DNA of 53,237 nt from Gnetum montanum (GCA_015680685.1 MNCI01005943.1:172751-225987); one strand, 5' to 3'. Counted from the first letter of the stretch, positions 1 to 10,329 are shown. The notes: generated by a model not told the origin, from the letters alone. Numbers and translations: made by a program.

Positions 1-2054
1 CCAAGGGAGTCTTGATTATGTGGTTGTTTCTTAGTCGGACATGGTCTAGGAGGCGTGCTAGTTTGCTCTAGGAGGCTTTCAGTTTTTACCCCTTGTTCAG
101 GCATTTTAGCTCTAGGTGTTGTGTTTGTTGTTGTGGGTGTTGCTTCAAGAGGCTCCTCTTCCAAGACCTGTGACATGTCCATGTTGTGGTCAGCTTGAAA
201 AGGAGTGTTGTCGCCAGGTATAATGACTTGTCCACCTTCGTATGGAAGGTGGATTTCTTGATGTATCGGTGAGGAAACGGCTCGTTGTTGTGCTAGCCAA
301 GGTCTACCAAGAATCATGTTGAAACTGGGCATCTCTTCTATGACAGTGAATTCTGCGCTAGTGGGGAATTGTTCACCTGCCACAAAGGCTAAGTTGATTG
401 TGCCCTTAACTGTGACACATGATCCATTGAAAGATTTTAAACACATGGTTTTTGTTGGCATGATCTCATCTGCCATGCCTAGTTTGTCGATGACGGAGTA
501 TAGAACTACGTTTGTTGCCGCACCGTCATCAACGTGCACTCTACGAATGGTACATTGCCCAACACGTACACTAATCGATAATGGAGCTGTTGTGACTTCC
601 CCTCGTTTGGGGTTGACTTTAACTGCATCGTCACGGAAGGCTAAGGTGTTGGAACCCAATTCTTGTGGTGTGTGTTGTGAAATCGTTGCACGGATGGATT
701 CCATGTTAGCAGGGATGTTCTCTGTAACAGGAATGGACGCTAGTGTTTGTGCTAAGGCTTCACGATGAGCCGATGACGTCATGACCAGGTCGTACAAACT
801 CATGGTTGTGTTCTTTTGTTTGAGCGTTTGTTTCACCTGGGCCAGTGTAGCTACAAAGTCTGTGTTGTCTGCCGTTGTGTTGGTTGCCTCTATATGGGTT
901 GAGGGCTTGGGCCTGGTTTGTTTGGGATTAGGGGTAGGGCCCCCAGTGTTTAGTTGTTGTATATTAGGTGTATCCTTTGTTTCAGCTGTGGGTATTGTTC
1001 GTTGTTCGTTTGTCCTCTTCTGCTGCCATTTGGTAGGCTTATCCGTGTTGTTGGCAGGGTTGACTCTTAAGGGAGGGGAGGTTGAGATGTTTCCTACGGT
1101 TGGGCACTGGGTAGGTGAGGGGCCATCGCGTGGTGGCACCTTTATGACAAATGGTAGTTTGGGAGGTGTCGTTTTTGTTTGACTAGTTTGTTGTGGCACC
1201 TTGATAACAAAGGGTTTCTTTGCTGTTGCCGTTGGTGCAACATGCCAGTTTAACATCTTAGCGGACATCTGTGGTGGCACTTTGACCACAAAGGGTGTCT
1301 TTGGAGCTCGGAATTGTATTGAATCTTGCCAGTTTAATGTCTTAGCGGACGTGTGTGGTGGTGGTACCTTGACCACAAAAGGTGTCGGTGCTCTAGGTGG
1401 CACGTTGATGACCATGGGAGGCCCCTTGCTCATGGAGGTGGAGGTGGTTCTTGCCTTGCTGGGAGGCACATGGATCACAAAAGGTTTCCGCACAGGTTTA
1501 GGCTTACTATCTATGCCAATGGAGTTTATGACATAGGGGGTATCGTCTGTTCTCGGTTGATTCAGGGTGTTGTTGTTCGGTTGGCCCCGTTCTATCATTG
1601 CTTGTAGATCATCCCTTAACGCGTGACAGGTGTCGGTATTATGACAGGACATTTGGTGGTAGTGACAGAAATGGTCTAACTTGAAATATCGTGGAACCAG
1701 GGGCTCATTTGGTGCTACTAACGGGGGGTTCCTTAGTAACTCGCAGTACCTATCATGTTGACGGCGAGCATTCTCCGCTACGTGTTTGTATTGGATTTTC
1801 CCAGTTCTAAGGAGTTGCTCTAGGAGTTCTAAAGGTCGTGCAGGTAGAGGTGTGTACTTAGAGCGATCTTTGCGCTGAAAGTTGGGCCTTGGGATGGCAC
1901 CTTTTGTTGTAGGCGGGTTGGTACTGGTGTTAGTTGTTTTTGTGCTAGCGGCCATAGTTTCTGTTGTTGCCTTTTGTTTGGCAACGTGTTGGTTCTTGTA
2001 ATCCACATAGGCGAGGTCATTGCTGGTTTGTGCCGCTTGTTCAATGTTCTTGAT
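1..2054 (-). CDS. Gag nucleocapsid region and retropepsin of element A (open frame, runs off left edge)
   Basis: I read this frame through from 2054 to the window edge without a stop, about 684 codons. It begins just after the stop at 2055-2057, so it has no start of its own and continues gag. A lysine-rich segment comes first, then a knuckle of the Tat kind (FCHYHQMSCHNTDTCHAL, about 1628-1667), then six copies of a P-F-V-I/V-K-V-P-P motif (about 1080-1500). The aspartic protease follows with RVHVDDGAATNVV at about 503-542 and the ILGRPWL motif further on. Retropepsin cleaves the polyprotein. RT and integrase would lie left of the window. Confidence 0.85.
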   Translation of the reverse strand, partial: MKNIEQAAQTSNDLAYVDYKNQHVAKQKATTETMAASTKTTNTSTNPPTTKGAIPRPNFQRKDRSKYTPLPARPLELLEQLLRTGKIQYKHVAENARRQHDRYCELLRNPPLVAPNEPLVPRYFKLDHFCHYHQMSCHNTDTCHALRDDLQAMIERGQPNNNTLNQPRTDDTPYVINSIGIDSKPKPVRKPFVIHVPPSKARTTSTSMSKGPPMVINVPPRAPTPFVVKVPPPHTSAKTLNWQDSIQFRAPKTPFVVKVPPQMSAKMLNWHVAPTATAKKPFVIKVPQQTSQTKTTPPKLPFVIKVPPRDGPSPTQCPTVGNISTSPPLRVNPANNTDKPTKWQQKRTNEQRTIPTAETKDTPNIQQLNTGGPTPNPKQTRPKPSTHIEATNTTADNTDFVATLAQVKQTLKQKNTTMSLYDLVMTSSAHREALAQTLASIPVTENIPANMESIRATISQHTPQELGSNTLAFRDDAVKVNPKRGEVTTAPLSISVRVGQCTIRRVHVDDGAATNVVLYSVIDKLGMADEIMPTKTMCLKSFNGSCVTVKGTINLAFVAGEQFPTSAEFTVIEEMPSFNMILGRPWLAQQRAVSSPIHQEIHLPYEGGQVIIPGDNTPFQADHNMDMSQVLEEEPLEATPTTTNTTPRAKMPEQGVKTESLLEQTSTPPRPCPTKKQPHNQDSL

Positions 2055-3344
2055 CTATGTGAACGCTTGGCTCAACGTTTGAGCACTTAGGTAGTATAGT
2101 TTTGACTTAACGAAGTCATTCACGGCTCCCTTCAGAATTGTAAGCAAATACTTTTCAGGGATGGGCTCATGAAGTTCGTTAAGGACTGCACTCCATCGTT
2201 GGATGAACTTTCGCACAGGCTCAAATGGTGCTTGTTTCACCTGTATCAGACTATCTAGTGTGGCTTCAGGCTTGAGGTTGTACTTAAACCACATAACGAA
2301 CTAATGTAACAGGTCCTCCAGAGAGGATATGGAGTTACGAAGCAAGGCTCGGTACCAGTCTAAGGCTACACCCATTAAGGACATAGCGAACACTCGCAAG
2401 ATTGCGTGGGGCCAAGCTTGAAGCAATAGAGTTTCTGATCGTAACGTGACTAAGTGAGAGTTTGGATCTCCCTCCCCATTGTACTTGGTTAACTGGGGCA
2501 ATGCGATTCCCTTGGGTAAAGCTAACGGTGGCACTGAAGAGCTAATTGGATTGTCGTGATAGAAATCCAGTACTTTAACTTGTTCAGTGTTGTCAGCTCT
2601 GAGTTGCTTTATCTCATCTGCTAATGTTTGCATCATTTGTTTTGCTTCTGCCCACTCTTGAGTGGTAGGCGGATTAGTTGGTTGGGGGGGTTGTTGGGTT
2701 GTCATTTGTTGCTGTGGAGCGATGTTCATAGTTGCGGTTGTGGGGTGTGGCACGTTGAAGCGAGTGGGTTGTTGAACAAGGGGTATGGCCCCTTGCCTAG
2801 CCACAAACTGTGAAGTGACACCCTGGATGTGCGGGGCCGATGTAGTGAAAGTGGCCCCATGTGTTTGCACGTGTGGTATGTACTGGGTGGAGATGGGGGT
2901 GGGTAATCTCTATTGGGATACTGGTGCTTGTGTGCTCATTGATGCTTGGTGAGTGGTCGTCTGTCCCATGCGAGGATGGAGTGATGGGTTCACGTAGGCA
3001 CGGGGACTGAGGGTGTGGTATGAATCCTTAGGTTCAGATTGTGCCTCGAAGTCATCTACTTCATGTTGGTTTTGGGGCTCCTCATTGGGTCACCGTGAGT
3101 TTTGGCTCCTTGCCAGAAGGAGCTGGGAGATGAGTTTATGCTGAGGTTCAGAAAGGAGGATGATGTCATATACAGAGGGGACGAATTTATGACCTCCCAT
3201 GTATATGTGCTCGAAGTTTCGTTTTGCCTCCTGTTCTATGGTGTCAAGAGGGAGGTTGGCTTGAATCTTCACACAGATGTAGTTATACTATTCTTGTGTG
3301 GGAACTATGAGGGCACGTGCATTGGAGTTTTGGGATGATTCCAT
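2055..3344 (-). pseudogene. Gag of element A, N-terminal and capsid region, with in-frame stops
   Basis: Start ATG at 3344 (MESSQNSNARAL). The N-terminal domain (NLPLDTIEQEAKRNFEHIY) has a clear counterpart in the other Tat element. A Pro/Gln-rich linker follows, then the capsid domain (YNGEGDPNSHLVTL, ALDWYRALL, FKYNLKPEATL, FIQRWSAVLNELHEPIPEKY) typical of plant retrotransposon gag. In-frame stops occur near 3293, 3088, 2911, at 2301-2303 and at 2055-2057. The last two fall at the same codons that are stops in the other element. Gag forms the virus-like particle; this copy could not make it without readthrough. Confidence 0.85.
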
Positions 3345-3474
3345 GATAATGTGTGCTTGGACAAGGTAATCGATGTTGGTGGTCGTTAGGACTTAGACTG
3401 GTTTGAAGTAGGTGCGAATCGCAGCGAATTCGACTTTGAAACGGGCCCATTTTGGGTGTTTTTATTGAAAAAAC

Positions 3475-3940
3475 ACTGTAGCAGTACTGTAGCAGTACTG
3501 TAGCATACGCTGAAATACTATAGCAGCGTATACGCCTGAGCACTGTAGCAGCGTATACGCCCGAGCACTGTAGCAGCGTATACGCCCGAGCACTGTAGCA
3601 GCGTATACGCCGGACACTGTAGCAAGCGTAAAAACACTGTAGCAAGCGTAAAAACACTGTAGCAAGTGTAAAAGCACTGTAGCAAGCGTAAAAGCACTGT
3701 AGCTAGCGTAAAAGCACTGTAGCTAGCGTAAAAGCACTGTAGCAAGCGTAAAAACACTGTAGCAGCGTAAAAGCACTGTAGCAAGCGTAAAAACACTGTA
3801 GCAGCATAGACGCTAGGAATTTGAAACAAAGTTAGCGTAGACGCTGGGGTTTAGTTTGGCAGCGTAGACACTGGGATTTCAGTTTTGCAGCGTAGACGCT
3901 GGGGTTTCAGTTTTGCAGCGTAGACGCTGGGGTTTCAATT
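3475..3940 (-). repeat. Tandem repeats in the element A leader
   Basis: Between PBS and gag lie two blocks. At 3475-3810 about 17 copies of an ACTGTAGC-based unit of roughly 20-24 bp alternate between GCGTATACGC and AAGCGTAAAA spacers. At 3830-3940 four copies of a roughly 30-bp unit carry GCAGCGTAGACGCTGGGG and abut the PBS. The words overlap with those of the U3 array, so leader and U3 share repeat material. Confidence 0.9.
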
Positions 3941-3941
3941 T

Positions 3942-3960
3942 GGCCCTCCTTCTAGCACCA
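3942..3960 (-). other. Primer-binding site of element A
   Basis: The minus strand reads TGGTGCTAGAAGGAGGGCC, directly inside the inner LTR end. It matches the PBS of the second Tat element (TGGCACTAGAAGAAGGGCC at 22331) at 16 of 19 positions. Two of the three differences fall in one former CpG-like dinucleotide. The TGG start is what pairs with a tRNA CCA end; I do not assign the tRNA. Confidence 0.8.
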
Positions 3961-4428
3961 AAAACTGTACGGACCGAAATCGTCGGTGCAAGGCTGGAAC
4001 GTTACGAGCACCGAAAGATCTACGGACGAGCACAGTTGACCCTGCCTCTGCTTGAGGGCAAGCTGGAGCGGACGAAGGCAGAGTGCCTTGAATGGTCTGC
4101 ACGCAGATCAAACAAGGACTTCCCCAACGTTTGTCGCTACAACACGTTGGGTTATACGTAAACAATGCACGTTAAATGTAAACCGTAAACAAGCACGATA
4201 ATGTAAATGAGCCTGTAGACGTAAACTGAAAAATGAAGAAAACTGCAATAAATCTGGGCAAAATGTAAACTATTTTGTATTGAGAATTGATTACAAAGTG
4301 CACCGGTCCAAACGTAGTTGTGGCTTTGACACAAGGCGGACGAAAGGCCCCGGCTCTGGTTTGCAGCGTAATTGCTCTTGGGTCTGCTCTGGTAAATTTT
4401 TGCCCCCCAAAATTTACGGAAAACTGGG

Positions 4429-4440
4429 CTATTTATAAGG
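4429..4440 (-). promoter_or_regulatory. TATA box of element A LTR promoter
   Basis: The minus strand reads CCTTATAAATAG, a canonical plant TATA box. It sits about 450 bases before the inner LTR end, which leaves a normal R-U5 length, and downstream of the tandem array in U3. This supports the minus-strand orientation of the element. Confidence 0.7.
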
Positions 4441-4678
4441 GTAGGGTTACCAGGAAAATCGGACTAGGAGACACGTGGTGTATAGATCGGGCGTTTACAA
4501 TTTAGAAACATGGTATACGCTGGGCGTATACGCTACATCAGGCCAGCGTATACGCTGGGCATATACGCTAGACTTGCTAGGCGTGTGAACTTGGGTGGAC
4601 ACTGGGCATATACGCTGGGCATATACACTGGGCGTATACACTGATGGATGCTAGCGTATACGCTGAAACACTGTAACA

Positions 4679-5106
4679 TTTACGCTGAAACACTGTAGCA
4701 TTTACGCTGAAACACTGTAGCATTTACGCTGAAACACTGTAGCATTACGCTGGAACACTGTAGCATTACGCTGGAACACTGTAGCATTTACGCTGAAACA
4801 CTGTAGCATTACGCTGGAACACTGTAGCATTACGCTGGAACACTGTAGCATTTACGCTGAAACACTGTAGCATTACGCTGGAACACTGTAGCATTACGCT
4901 GGAACACTGTAGCATTTACGCTGAAACACTGTAGCATTACGCTGGAACACTGTAGCATTACGCTGGAACACTGTAGCATTTACGCTGAAACACTGTAGCA
5001 TTACGCTGGAACACTGTAGCATTACGCTGGAACACTGTAGCATTTACGCTGAAACACTGTAGCATTACGCTGGAACACTGTAGCATTACGCTGGAACACT
5101 GTAGCA
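4679..5106 (-). repeat. Higher-order minisatellite in LTR U3 (six identical 64-bp ABB units)
   Basis: Two repeat types alternate. Type A is 22 bp, ending TACGCTGAAACACTGTAGCA; type B is 21 bp, ending TACGCTGGAACACTGTAGCA. After two leading A units (4679-4722) the order is A-B-B, repeated six times: 4723-4786, 4787-4850, 4851-4914, 4915-4978, 4979-5042 and 5043-5106. By eye all six 64-bp blocks are identical. The array lies in U3, upstream of the TATA box. Confidence 0.95.
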
Positions 5107-5533
5107 GCGTATACGCTGGGCGTATAGGAATGGAAGATCATCATTTGAAGCCCAAACTCGGATCTTCAAGTGCCTGCGACCTACTGGGGACCCTGGGGAA
5201 GGTCCTGGGGGATCTAGACACTCCACTTTAGCATGTTTTGAGGAGTTTTTGAGCCCCAAAAGTTGTTGTATGCTGGGCCTTACACTGGGCATGTGTAAGC
5301 CAGCGTACAGGATGCATACTTAGTGAAAACCAAGTATTTTGAGCTCAAAATTTGCCAAGTTTGATGCCAGATGTCATCGTAGTCTTCTGTGGGTGTCAGG
5401 GAACTTTTACTTTCTTGCTTTGACTTCGTTTGATGCTATTTTGAGGCTTTCAAGCTTGGTCATGCTAAGGACCAACATGACTTAGCTTAATTTCTGTCTT
5501 CAAGTGTTAGCCAAAATTTTTTGTGGTGTTTCG

Positions 5534-5836
5534 TTATTGATTTAGAGGCAAGTTAATTGATCTTCAATGCCTACTTCACTTCATTCGTTAAGTTTGAATA
5601 TCACTTAGAAGGCTTAGATCAATTCTTGATAAATTAAGGGTATCTCTTCATGAAACTTAGTGCTAGAATATGTGTACTCCTTATATTGATTTTCTTACTT
5701 CACTATTATGTAGAACCAAGTTTGTCTCCATTTTTATTTTTGTTGCTATTCAAAAATTAGGAGAGTAGTATGGTCTTAGTTGAATGACCATTAACCCATT
5801 TTCTTAAATTTTGAGAATTAGCAAAAAGGGGAAGAG
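5534..5836 (+). mobile_element. 3' internal remnant and PPT of an old Ty1/copia element (element B)
   Basis: No coding sequence remains. The stretch ends in a polypurine tract, AAAAAGGGGAAGAG at 5823-5836, immediately before an LTR of the family also seen at 9023-15165, so it is the 3' untranslated end of a plus-strand copia element. It is cut at 5533 by the outer end of element A's LTR, which suggests that element A inserted into it. Confidence 0.6.
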
Positions 5837-7044
5837 TATGGACCTTTTGGTGTGTCAAAATGTTAAGTAAAATGGAGTCAAAGGTTATGTGCATGATTGT
5901 GTGGTTATTATGCTTGCAAGACAACATACATTAAAAACCATTTTGAGGTAAAGCTAACATAGAGGACAAGAAATGAACTGGTCTAGAGTTCAAAGGAGAT
6001 AATCATCCATAATTTCTCAAACAAACATGTAAGAATTCCAAAGAACATGGACAAGGATCAAATACTATACAAGAAAAATTTTCATCATCAAAGCATGAAA
6101 AGATCAAGGATGTGGGCAAGGAACAATGAATTCAAATGACAAAGAAAGTTGAAGAAAGACATCTCTAGAAAATAGTAGATGTCTTTCCCTAGGCAGAGAT
6201 GTCTTCCATTAGGCAAAGACATCTTCACAAAATGAAGGCAAGTTCTAGAAAGATGTCTTCCATCAAACAAAGATGTCTCCCAAAATGAAGATTTTAGAAA
6301 GATGTTTCTAGATTTGAAGGCAAATCCATAAAGACATCTTAGGCATAAAGAAAACATCTTTCATGACCATTAGTGACCATTTCCTAGCCATTGCACGAGT
6401 ACCAATATGGATTAGAAACGTGGCAACTATAAAAAGACATCATATGCATTGGGAAATATGCAAGCCATTTTGTAATCATTGTAAAATCATTTGTTTATCA
6501 TTGTAATCTTTGTTGCTTTTCATTGTATCATCATTTGTTCACTGTAAAGTGTGATATACCTCAATGTATAAGGATCAACAAACTAATTTGCATATGTCCC
6601 TTGTAATTGTTCTCTCTTGTTGCACTATGAGGTTGATCCTACTTGAGCTTGTTGGGATCCTGTGGGATTGACTTGTTGGTGCTACAGTACAATGCTCTAG
6701 TGTGAATCTCAAGGTTGTAAAAGTTGTGGAAGCTTGAAAACCACATTCTAAGCTTGATAGAACCTTTTGGGGGTGAGTGGCTAGTGTTGCAGCATAGCAC
6801 TCTAGAGCAGGGCTTGAAGACTATATAGAGTGTGGATCCTTCAACCACATTTTAAGAGAAAAAATTTTGCAGGTGTGCTAGCAATCTACCCTCTAAGTAT
6901 GGACTACCCAAGTTGGGGAACCATGTTAAATTTGTTGTGCTTACTTTTGTTTTACAAATTTTAATTTGGGGAACTTATTCATCCCCCCTATCCCTGCTAC
7001 CCATTTTCCATCCCCCCACACCCCCCTCCCCTCTAAGTTCAACA
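5837..7044 (+). repeat. 3' LTR of element B (Ty1/copia, plus orientation)
   Basis: This 1.2-kb LTR is collinear, in opposite orientation, with the LTRs at 9023-10099 and 14061-15165. It starts with CTTTTGGTGTGTCAAAATG just after a PPT, has ten or so AAGACATCTT/AGATGTCTT motifs at 6155-6360, a TATA box (ACTATAAAAAG near 6427), the TGTGGATCC and ACTACCCAAGTTGGGGAACC segments, and ends CTAAGTTCAACA, the inverse of the TGTTGAACTTA at 9023. The first base pair reads TA rather than TG, and there is a C-rich insertion near the end (6985-7030). Confidence 0.8.
6427..6437 (+). promoter_or_regulatory. TATA box of element B LTR
   Basis: ACTATAAAAAG stands directly downstream of the cluster of AAGACATCTT-type palindromes and about 600 bases before the LTR end, as expected for a retrotransposon core promoter. 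Confidence 0.55.
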
Positions 7045-7140
7045 ATACACAAGGTTCAACATGCATAATATTTAATATAATCTATATTTGATGTTTAACA
7101 TGACATCCTTGAATGGGATGTCACAATTGGTAGAAGAGTA
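7045..7140 (+). repeat. Decayed LTR 3' end with PBS-like sequence
   Basis: ATATAATCTATATTTGATG is followed by ATGACATCCTTGAATGGGATGTCACA, given here only as its key parts GACATCC and GGATGTCACA (inverted pair), ending at 7125. ATTGGTAGAAGAG follows, which resembles the ATTGGTATCAGAG start of chromovirus primer-binding sites. A similar LTR end stands at about 17205-17262. The upstream part of this LTR is missing, apparently displaced by the copia LTR that ends at 7044. Confidence 0.35.
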
Positions 7141-9022
7141 AATCATGATCCAAGGTGAACCAAAAATTAAGGACTAACCACAATAAGATAGGATATGAGT
7201 AATAAGGAACTATAAGCCATGATCTAGAATGAAGCATGAACCATTAGCAGAAGAGAACCATGTTCAAGATGAACCATGATCATGGAATGAGTTCTAATTT
7301 CAATCAACATTAGATGAAAGAATAGATTTCATGTAATACCACACATTTACGAAGGGAGATTAAGGGGGTATTATTCCTCCTAGGAAACTTTTATCCATTT
7401 CTAACAATAGTAGACTTCCCATTAGTTGAGTAAGGATTTGAACCCTTAATAATCCCAACTCAAAAAACTAAAATATGATAATGCTTAACATCTCCCTTGC
7501 AAGGTTATAGAGCCTCTTTCCTTAAGTCATATGGGTAATCCTTCTCTAAATTTTTCTAGATGTATCATTAAGTTTATCTTTCTTAAATACTTAATCACCA
7601 AATATAAGAACAAACAATACATTCCTAACCTATCAAGGTTTAAGTTATGGGTAAGACTCTTAATTTGTAAAATCCAAGTTATGGGTACAATTCTAATGGA
7701 AGGATTCTAATTTAACTATATGTCTTGTGGGAAGATATTGTCAAAAAATGTTTCAAATTCTAACACCCCTTTCTATCAAGGTTCAAGTCAATAATAACAA
7801 TCAACTAATATTTCAAATTGAAAGCTAGGAAGTTAAAAAATTATTATTTCATTGTAGATCCTTAGATTTCATGAACCCTAGTTATAATTTTGTTCATTGT
7901 CAGAGTTAGTGTCTTAAGATAGTAAAAATGCCGAATGAATAAAGTTATATAGTTACACATGCAATTAGGCAATTGAAATATCTAGTTATTGAATTAAGGA
8001 TAAAATATCATACCAAACCCAATAAAAAAAAGGGCTATTCTATAGACATCCATACATCATGGGGAATCATAGCCTTTTTTCAATAAGATGTAGGATATCT
8101 ATCATTAGAAATGAGTTAAGAAAGAATTTAGGAATATGTATGATACATAAGTATTACTTAGTCCTATACCTTAGTCCTTGGACTGACATAAGTATTGATA
8201 CTCATAGATCCTTGAAGAATTACAAAGCCTAACTCTCCATGTTTGTTTTCAATAAGAAGTCTTGCCATAGAAATTTCTCTACCAATTCTAACTTGATCTA
8301 AGATGGTTGAAATATGAAGATATCTATAAGTAAAACAATTATCATGATGATTTCTCCTTTAAAAAATATAGACTAGCTTACTATGGATGATTGTGCAATT
8401 TTCTACAAATAATTCATGTTTGAGTTAATACAAAGGTTTGAATGAAAATTAAAGGATATAATTTTTAAATTTCCAGAACTTAGAGTCATGGAAGAGAAAA
8501 AATCATCAAGGTTATAGAGAATCACATTGCCTTGGCATTAGTACTAAAGATGTAGTCATCATAAAAGTATGTATTTGTGTTTAATACACATTTCATTATT
8601 GATCCAACATGTTCAAATGTTAGACTTTGTTAAGTATCTTACTTAGTTAATCATATTAAGGGTAACTTGAAAATTAGTTATCTATATCTTGTACCAATTA
8701 TAATCCAATATAATTCATTCTTTGTAGATAATTCAATGCAAATAGGAAGTGATGTTCATCGATTCTTAAAATATGACTATGTGAAACACTCTTTAGATGA
8801 GGGGCTAGTTTTAAAAAGATGTTTATGTCAATTCATCATAACATCCTATTAGCTAGTGTATATTCTACATACATTGAGTTATTAGTAGATAAGTTAAACA
8901 TCCAAATTGAAAAACATATGATGCTCATAAATTATACTCATCAAGAGCCCTAGTTCACTAATTATATTATAATGATTACAAAAGAAAAGTCAACATCATT
9001 CATTATTGAGATGATTGTGGAT
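7141..9022. other. AT-rich stretch without recognisable genes
   Basis: The sequence is AT-rich with stops in all frames. I see no conserved protein motif, tandem repeat or RNA gene. It may be internal sequence of the decayed element whose LTR end lies at 7045-7125, later split by the copia insertion at 9023, but nothing in it proves that. Confidence 0.4.
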
Positions 9023-10099
9023 TGTTGAACTTAAGAGGGATGAATAAGTTCTCCAATTTAAAATTATTTTACACAAAGAGCACATCGATTTCAACGTGGT
9101 TCCCCAACTTGGGTAGTCCACACTTGGAGGGTAGTTTGCAAGCACACCTCTAGACTTTGTTCCTTCCAAATTGTGATTTGAAGGGTTCACACCCTATAAA
9201 ATCTTCAAGCCTTGCTCCAGAGTGTTGTAACAATGCACCAAGCATTCAATCCCACAAGGTCTTGTCAAGCTTGGAATGTGATTTCCAAGCTTCCACAACC
9301 TTTGCAATCTTGAGCTCCAGTTAAGAGTGTTGTGTCGCAACACCAACCATTCAATCCTATAAGATCCTAATAAGCTCAATCAAGATGCCTTCCTACAAGA
9401 AGCACATCAACCCTGTCTGGCAACTAGGATGAATGCAACTTGGTTTGTTAATCCTTGTACTTTGAGGTATAGCATGCTTTACAATGGATAAATGATAATA
9501 CAATGAGGAACAACAATGCTTACAAATGATTAGAAAATGATAGTATAAGAGCTTTTTTTTTCTTAATTTTCCTATGCATGTGATATCTTCTTATAGCTAT
9601 CATGTTTTCAAATCCATCTTGGAACTCATACAATGGCTTGCTAATGATAGCTAACAGTCATGGAAGATTTCTTCTTCATGATTGAGACGTCTTTTTGAAT
9701 TTTCCCTCTATTATGGAAAGATGTCTTTGTTTAGGAAAGGAATCTTTTTGAAATCTCCATTTTGGGAAGATGTCTTTATCTAATGAAAGATGTCTTTTTG
9801 AAATTGGCATGCATTCTATGAAGACATCTTTTCCTGAGAAAAGACATCTATTTTTTCTTGAAGATGTCTTTACCTAAGCATCTTTCAATTCTACCAAGAC
9901 ATCTACTGTTTATCATAGATTTCTTTCTTCAACTTCCTTTCAATGATGAATTCTTCATTCACTATCCATGCTCATAAAACTTCTACAAACCTTCTTGTCT
10001 TGATCCAAGGTATTGTCTTGCAAGCACAACAATCACACACACACAAACAACGTATATTCTCCATTTTCCTTAAGGTTTTGACATACCAAAAGATCAACA
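9023..10099 (-). repeat. 3' LTR of element C
   Basis: On the plus strand it starts TGTTGAACTTA and ends AAAAGATCAACA, giving TGTTGA...TCAACA inverted ends. It aligns with 14061-15165 along its length. AGATGTCTT-type motifs cluster at about 9690-9910, upstream (minus sense) of a weak TATA (CTATAAGAAG, near 9591). Confidence 0.85.
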
Positions 10100-10101
10100 A
10101 T

Positions 10102-10116
10102 ATCCCCCTTTTTGGT
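10102..10116 (-). other. Polypurine tract of element C
   Basis: The minus strand reads CAAAAAGGGGGATA just before the 3' LTR. This purine run primes plus-strand DNA synthesis. A second similar CCCCCTTTTTGG stretch lies close by at about 10175. Confidence 0.75.
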
Positions 10117-10329
10117 AATGTCCAAAACTTAAAAAATGGATTAGTAATACGCAATAATACATAGGATTATTCTCCCCCTTTTTGGACATAACCAAAAAGA
10201 TGAGGCAATCTCCCCCTAAATAAATGCATAGAGAAAAAAAATGTTTTTGGTGTTTTTTTTTGTGGCTTATTTTTTTGTGTTAAATAAGAATAGAAAGAAT
10301 GAAAAGACTCACATGACAAGACAAGATCC

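Larger units (their letters stand above)
1..5533 (-). mobile_element. Tat-lineage Ty3/gypsy LTR retrotransposon, 5' part (element A)
   Basis: Reading leftwards, the sequence shows an LTR with a TATA box, a primer-binding site, a repeat-rich leader of about 600 bases, gag and an aspartic protease, then leaves the window before reverse transcriptase. Gag has the Tat-type knuckle, and the PBS, gag and protease are clearly homologous to the complete Tat element at 20494-39512. The LTR sequences of the two are largely different, so these are two families. The right boundary at about 5533 is placed by matching GAAACACCACAAAAAATTTT (minus) to the start of the other LTR; the expected terminal TG reads CG. 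Gag is interrupted by stops, but the gag C-terminus to protease frame is still open for over 2 kb, so this copy is younger than the other. Confidence 0.88.
3975..5533 (-). repeat. 5' LTR of element A
   Basis: The LTR lies upstream of the PBS and contains a good TATA box (CTTATAAATAG on the minus strand). Its U3 is filled with words such as GCGTATACGC and a 64-bp higher-order tandem array. The inner boundary is placed 14 bases beyond the PBS by comparison with the other Tat element, and the outer boundary by similarity of the first 20 or so bases. Length is about 1.56 kb. Both ends are approximate because the terminal dinucleotides are not clean TG/CA, and the 3' LTR partner is outside the window. 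Confidence 0.7.

Noticed and set aside
316-1607. Plus-strand open frames at 316-768, 781-1182, 1201-1536 and 1353-1607
   Set aside because: They are mirror frames of the open minus-strand gag-protease sequence and show no protein motif of their own.
3283-3829. Minus-strand frames rich in RCYS/LLQCFYACYS repeats
   Set aside because: They are translations of the leader tandem repeats, with repetitive low-complexity residues, not a protein gene.
3475-5106. Regularly spaced repeats resembling a CRISPR array
   Set aside because: The units are head-to-tail without unique spacers, lie in an LTR and leader, and the surroundings are a plant retrotransposon.
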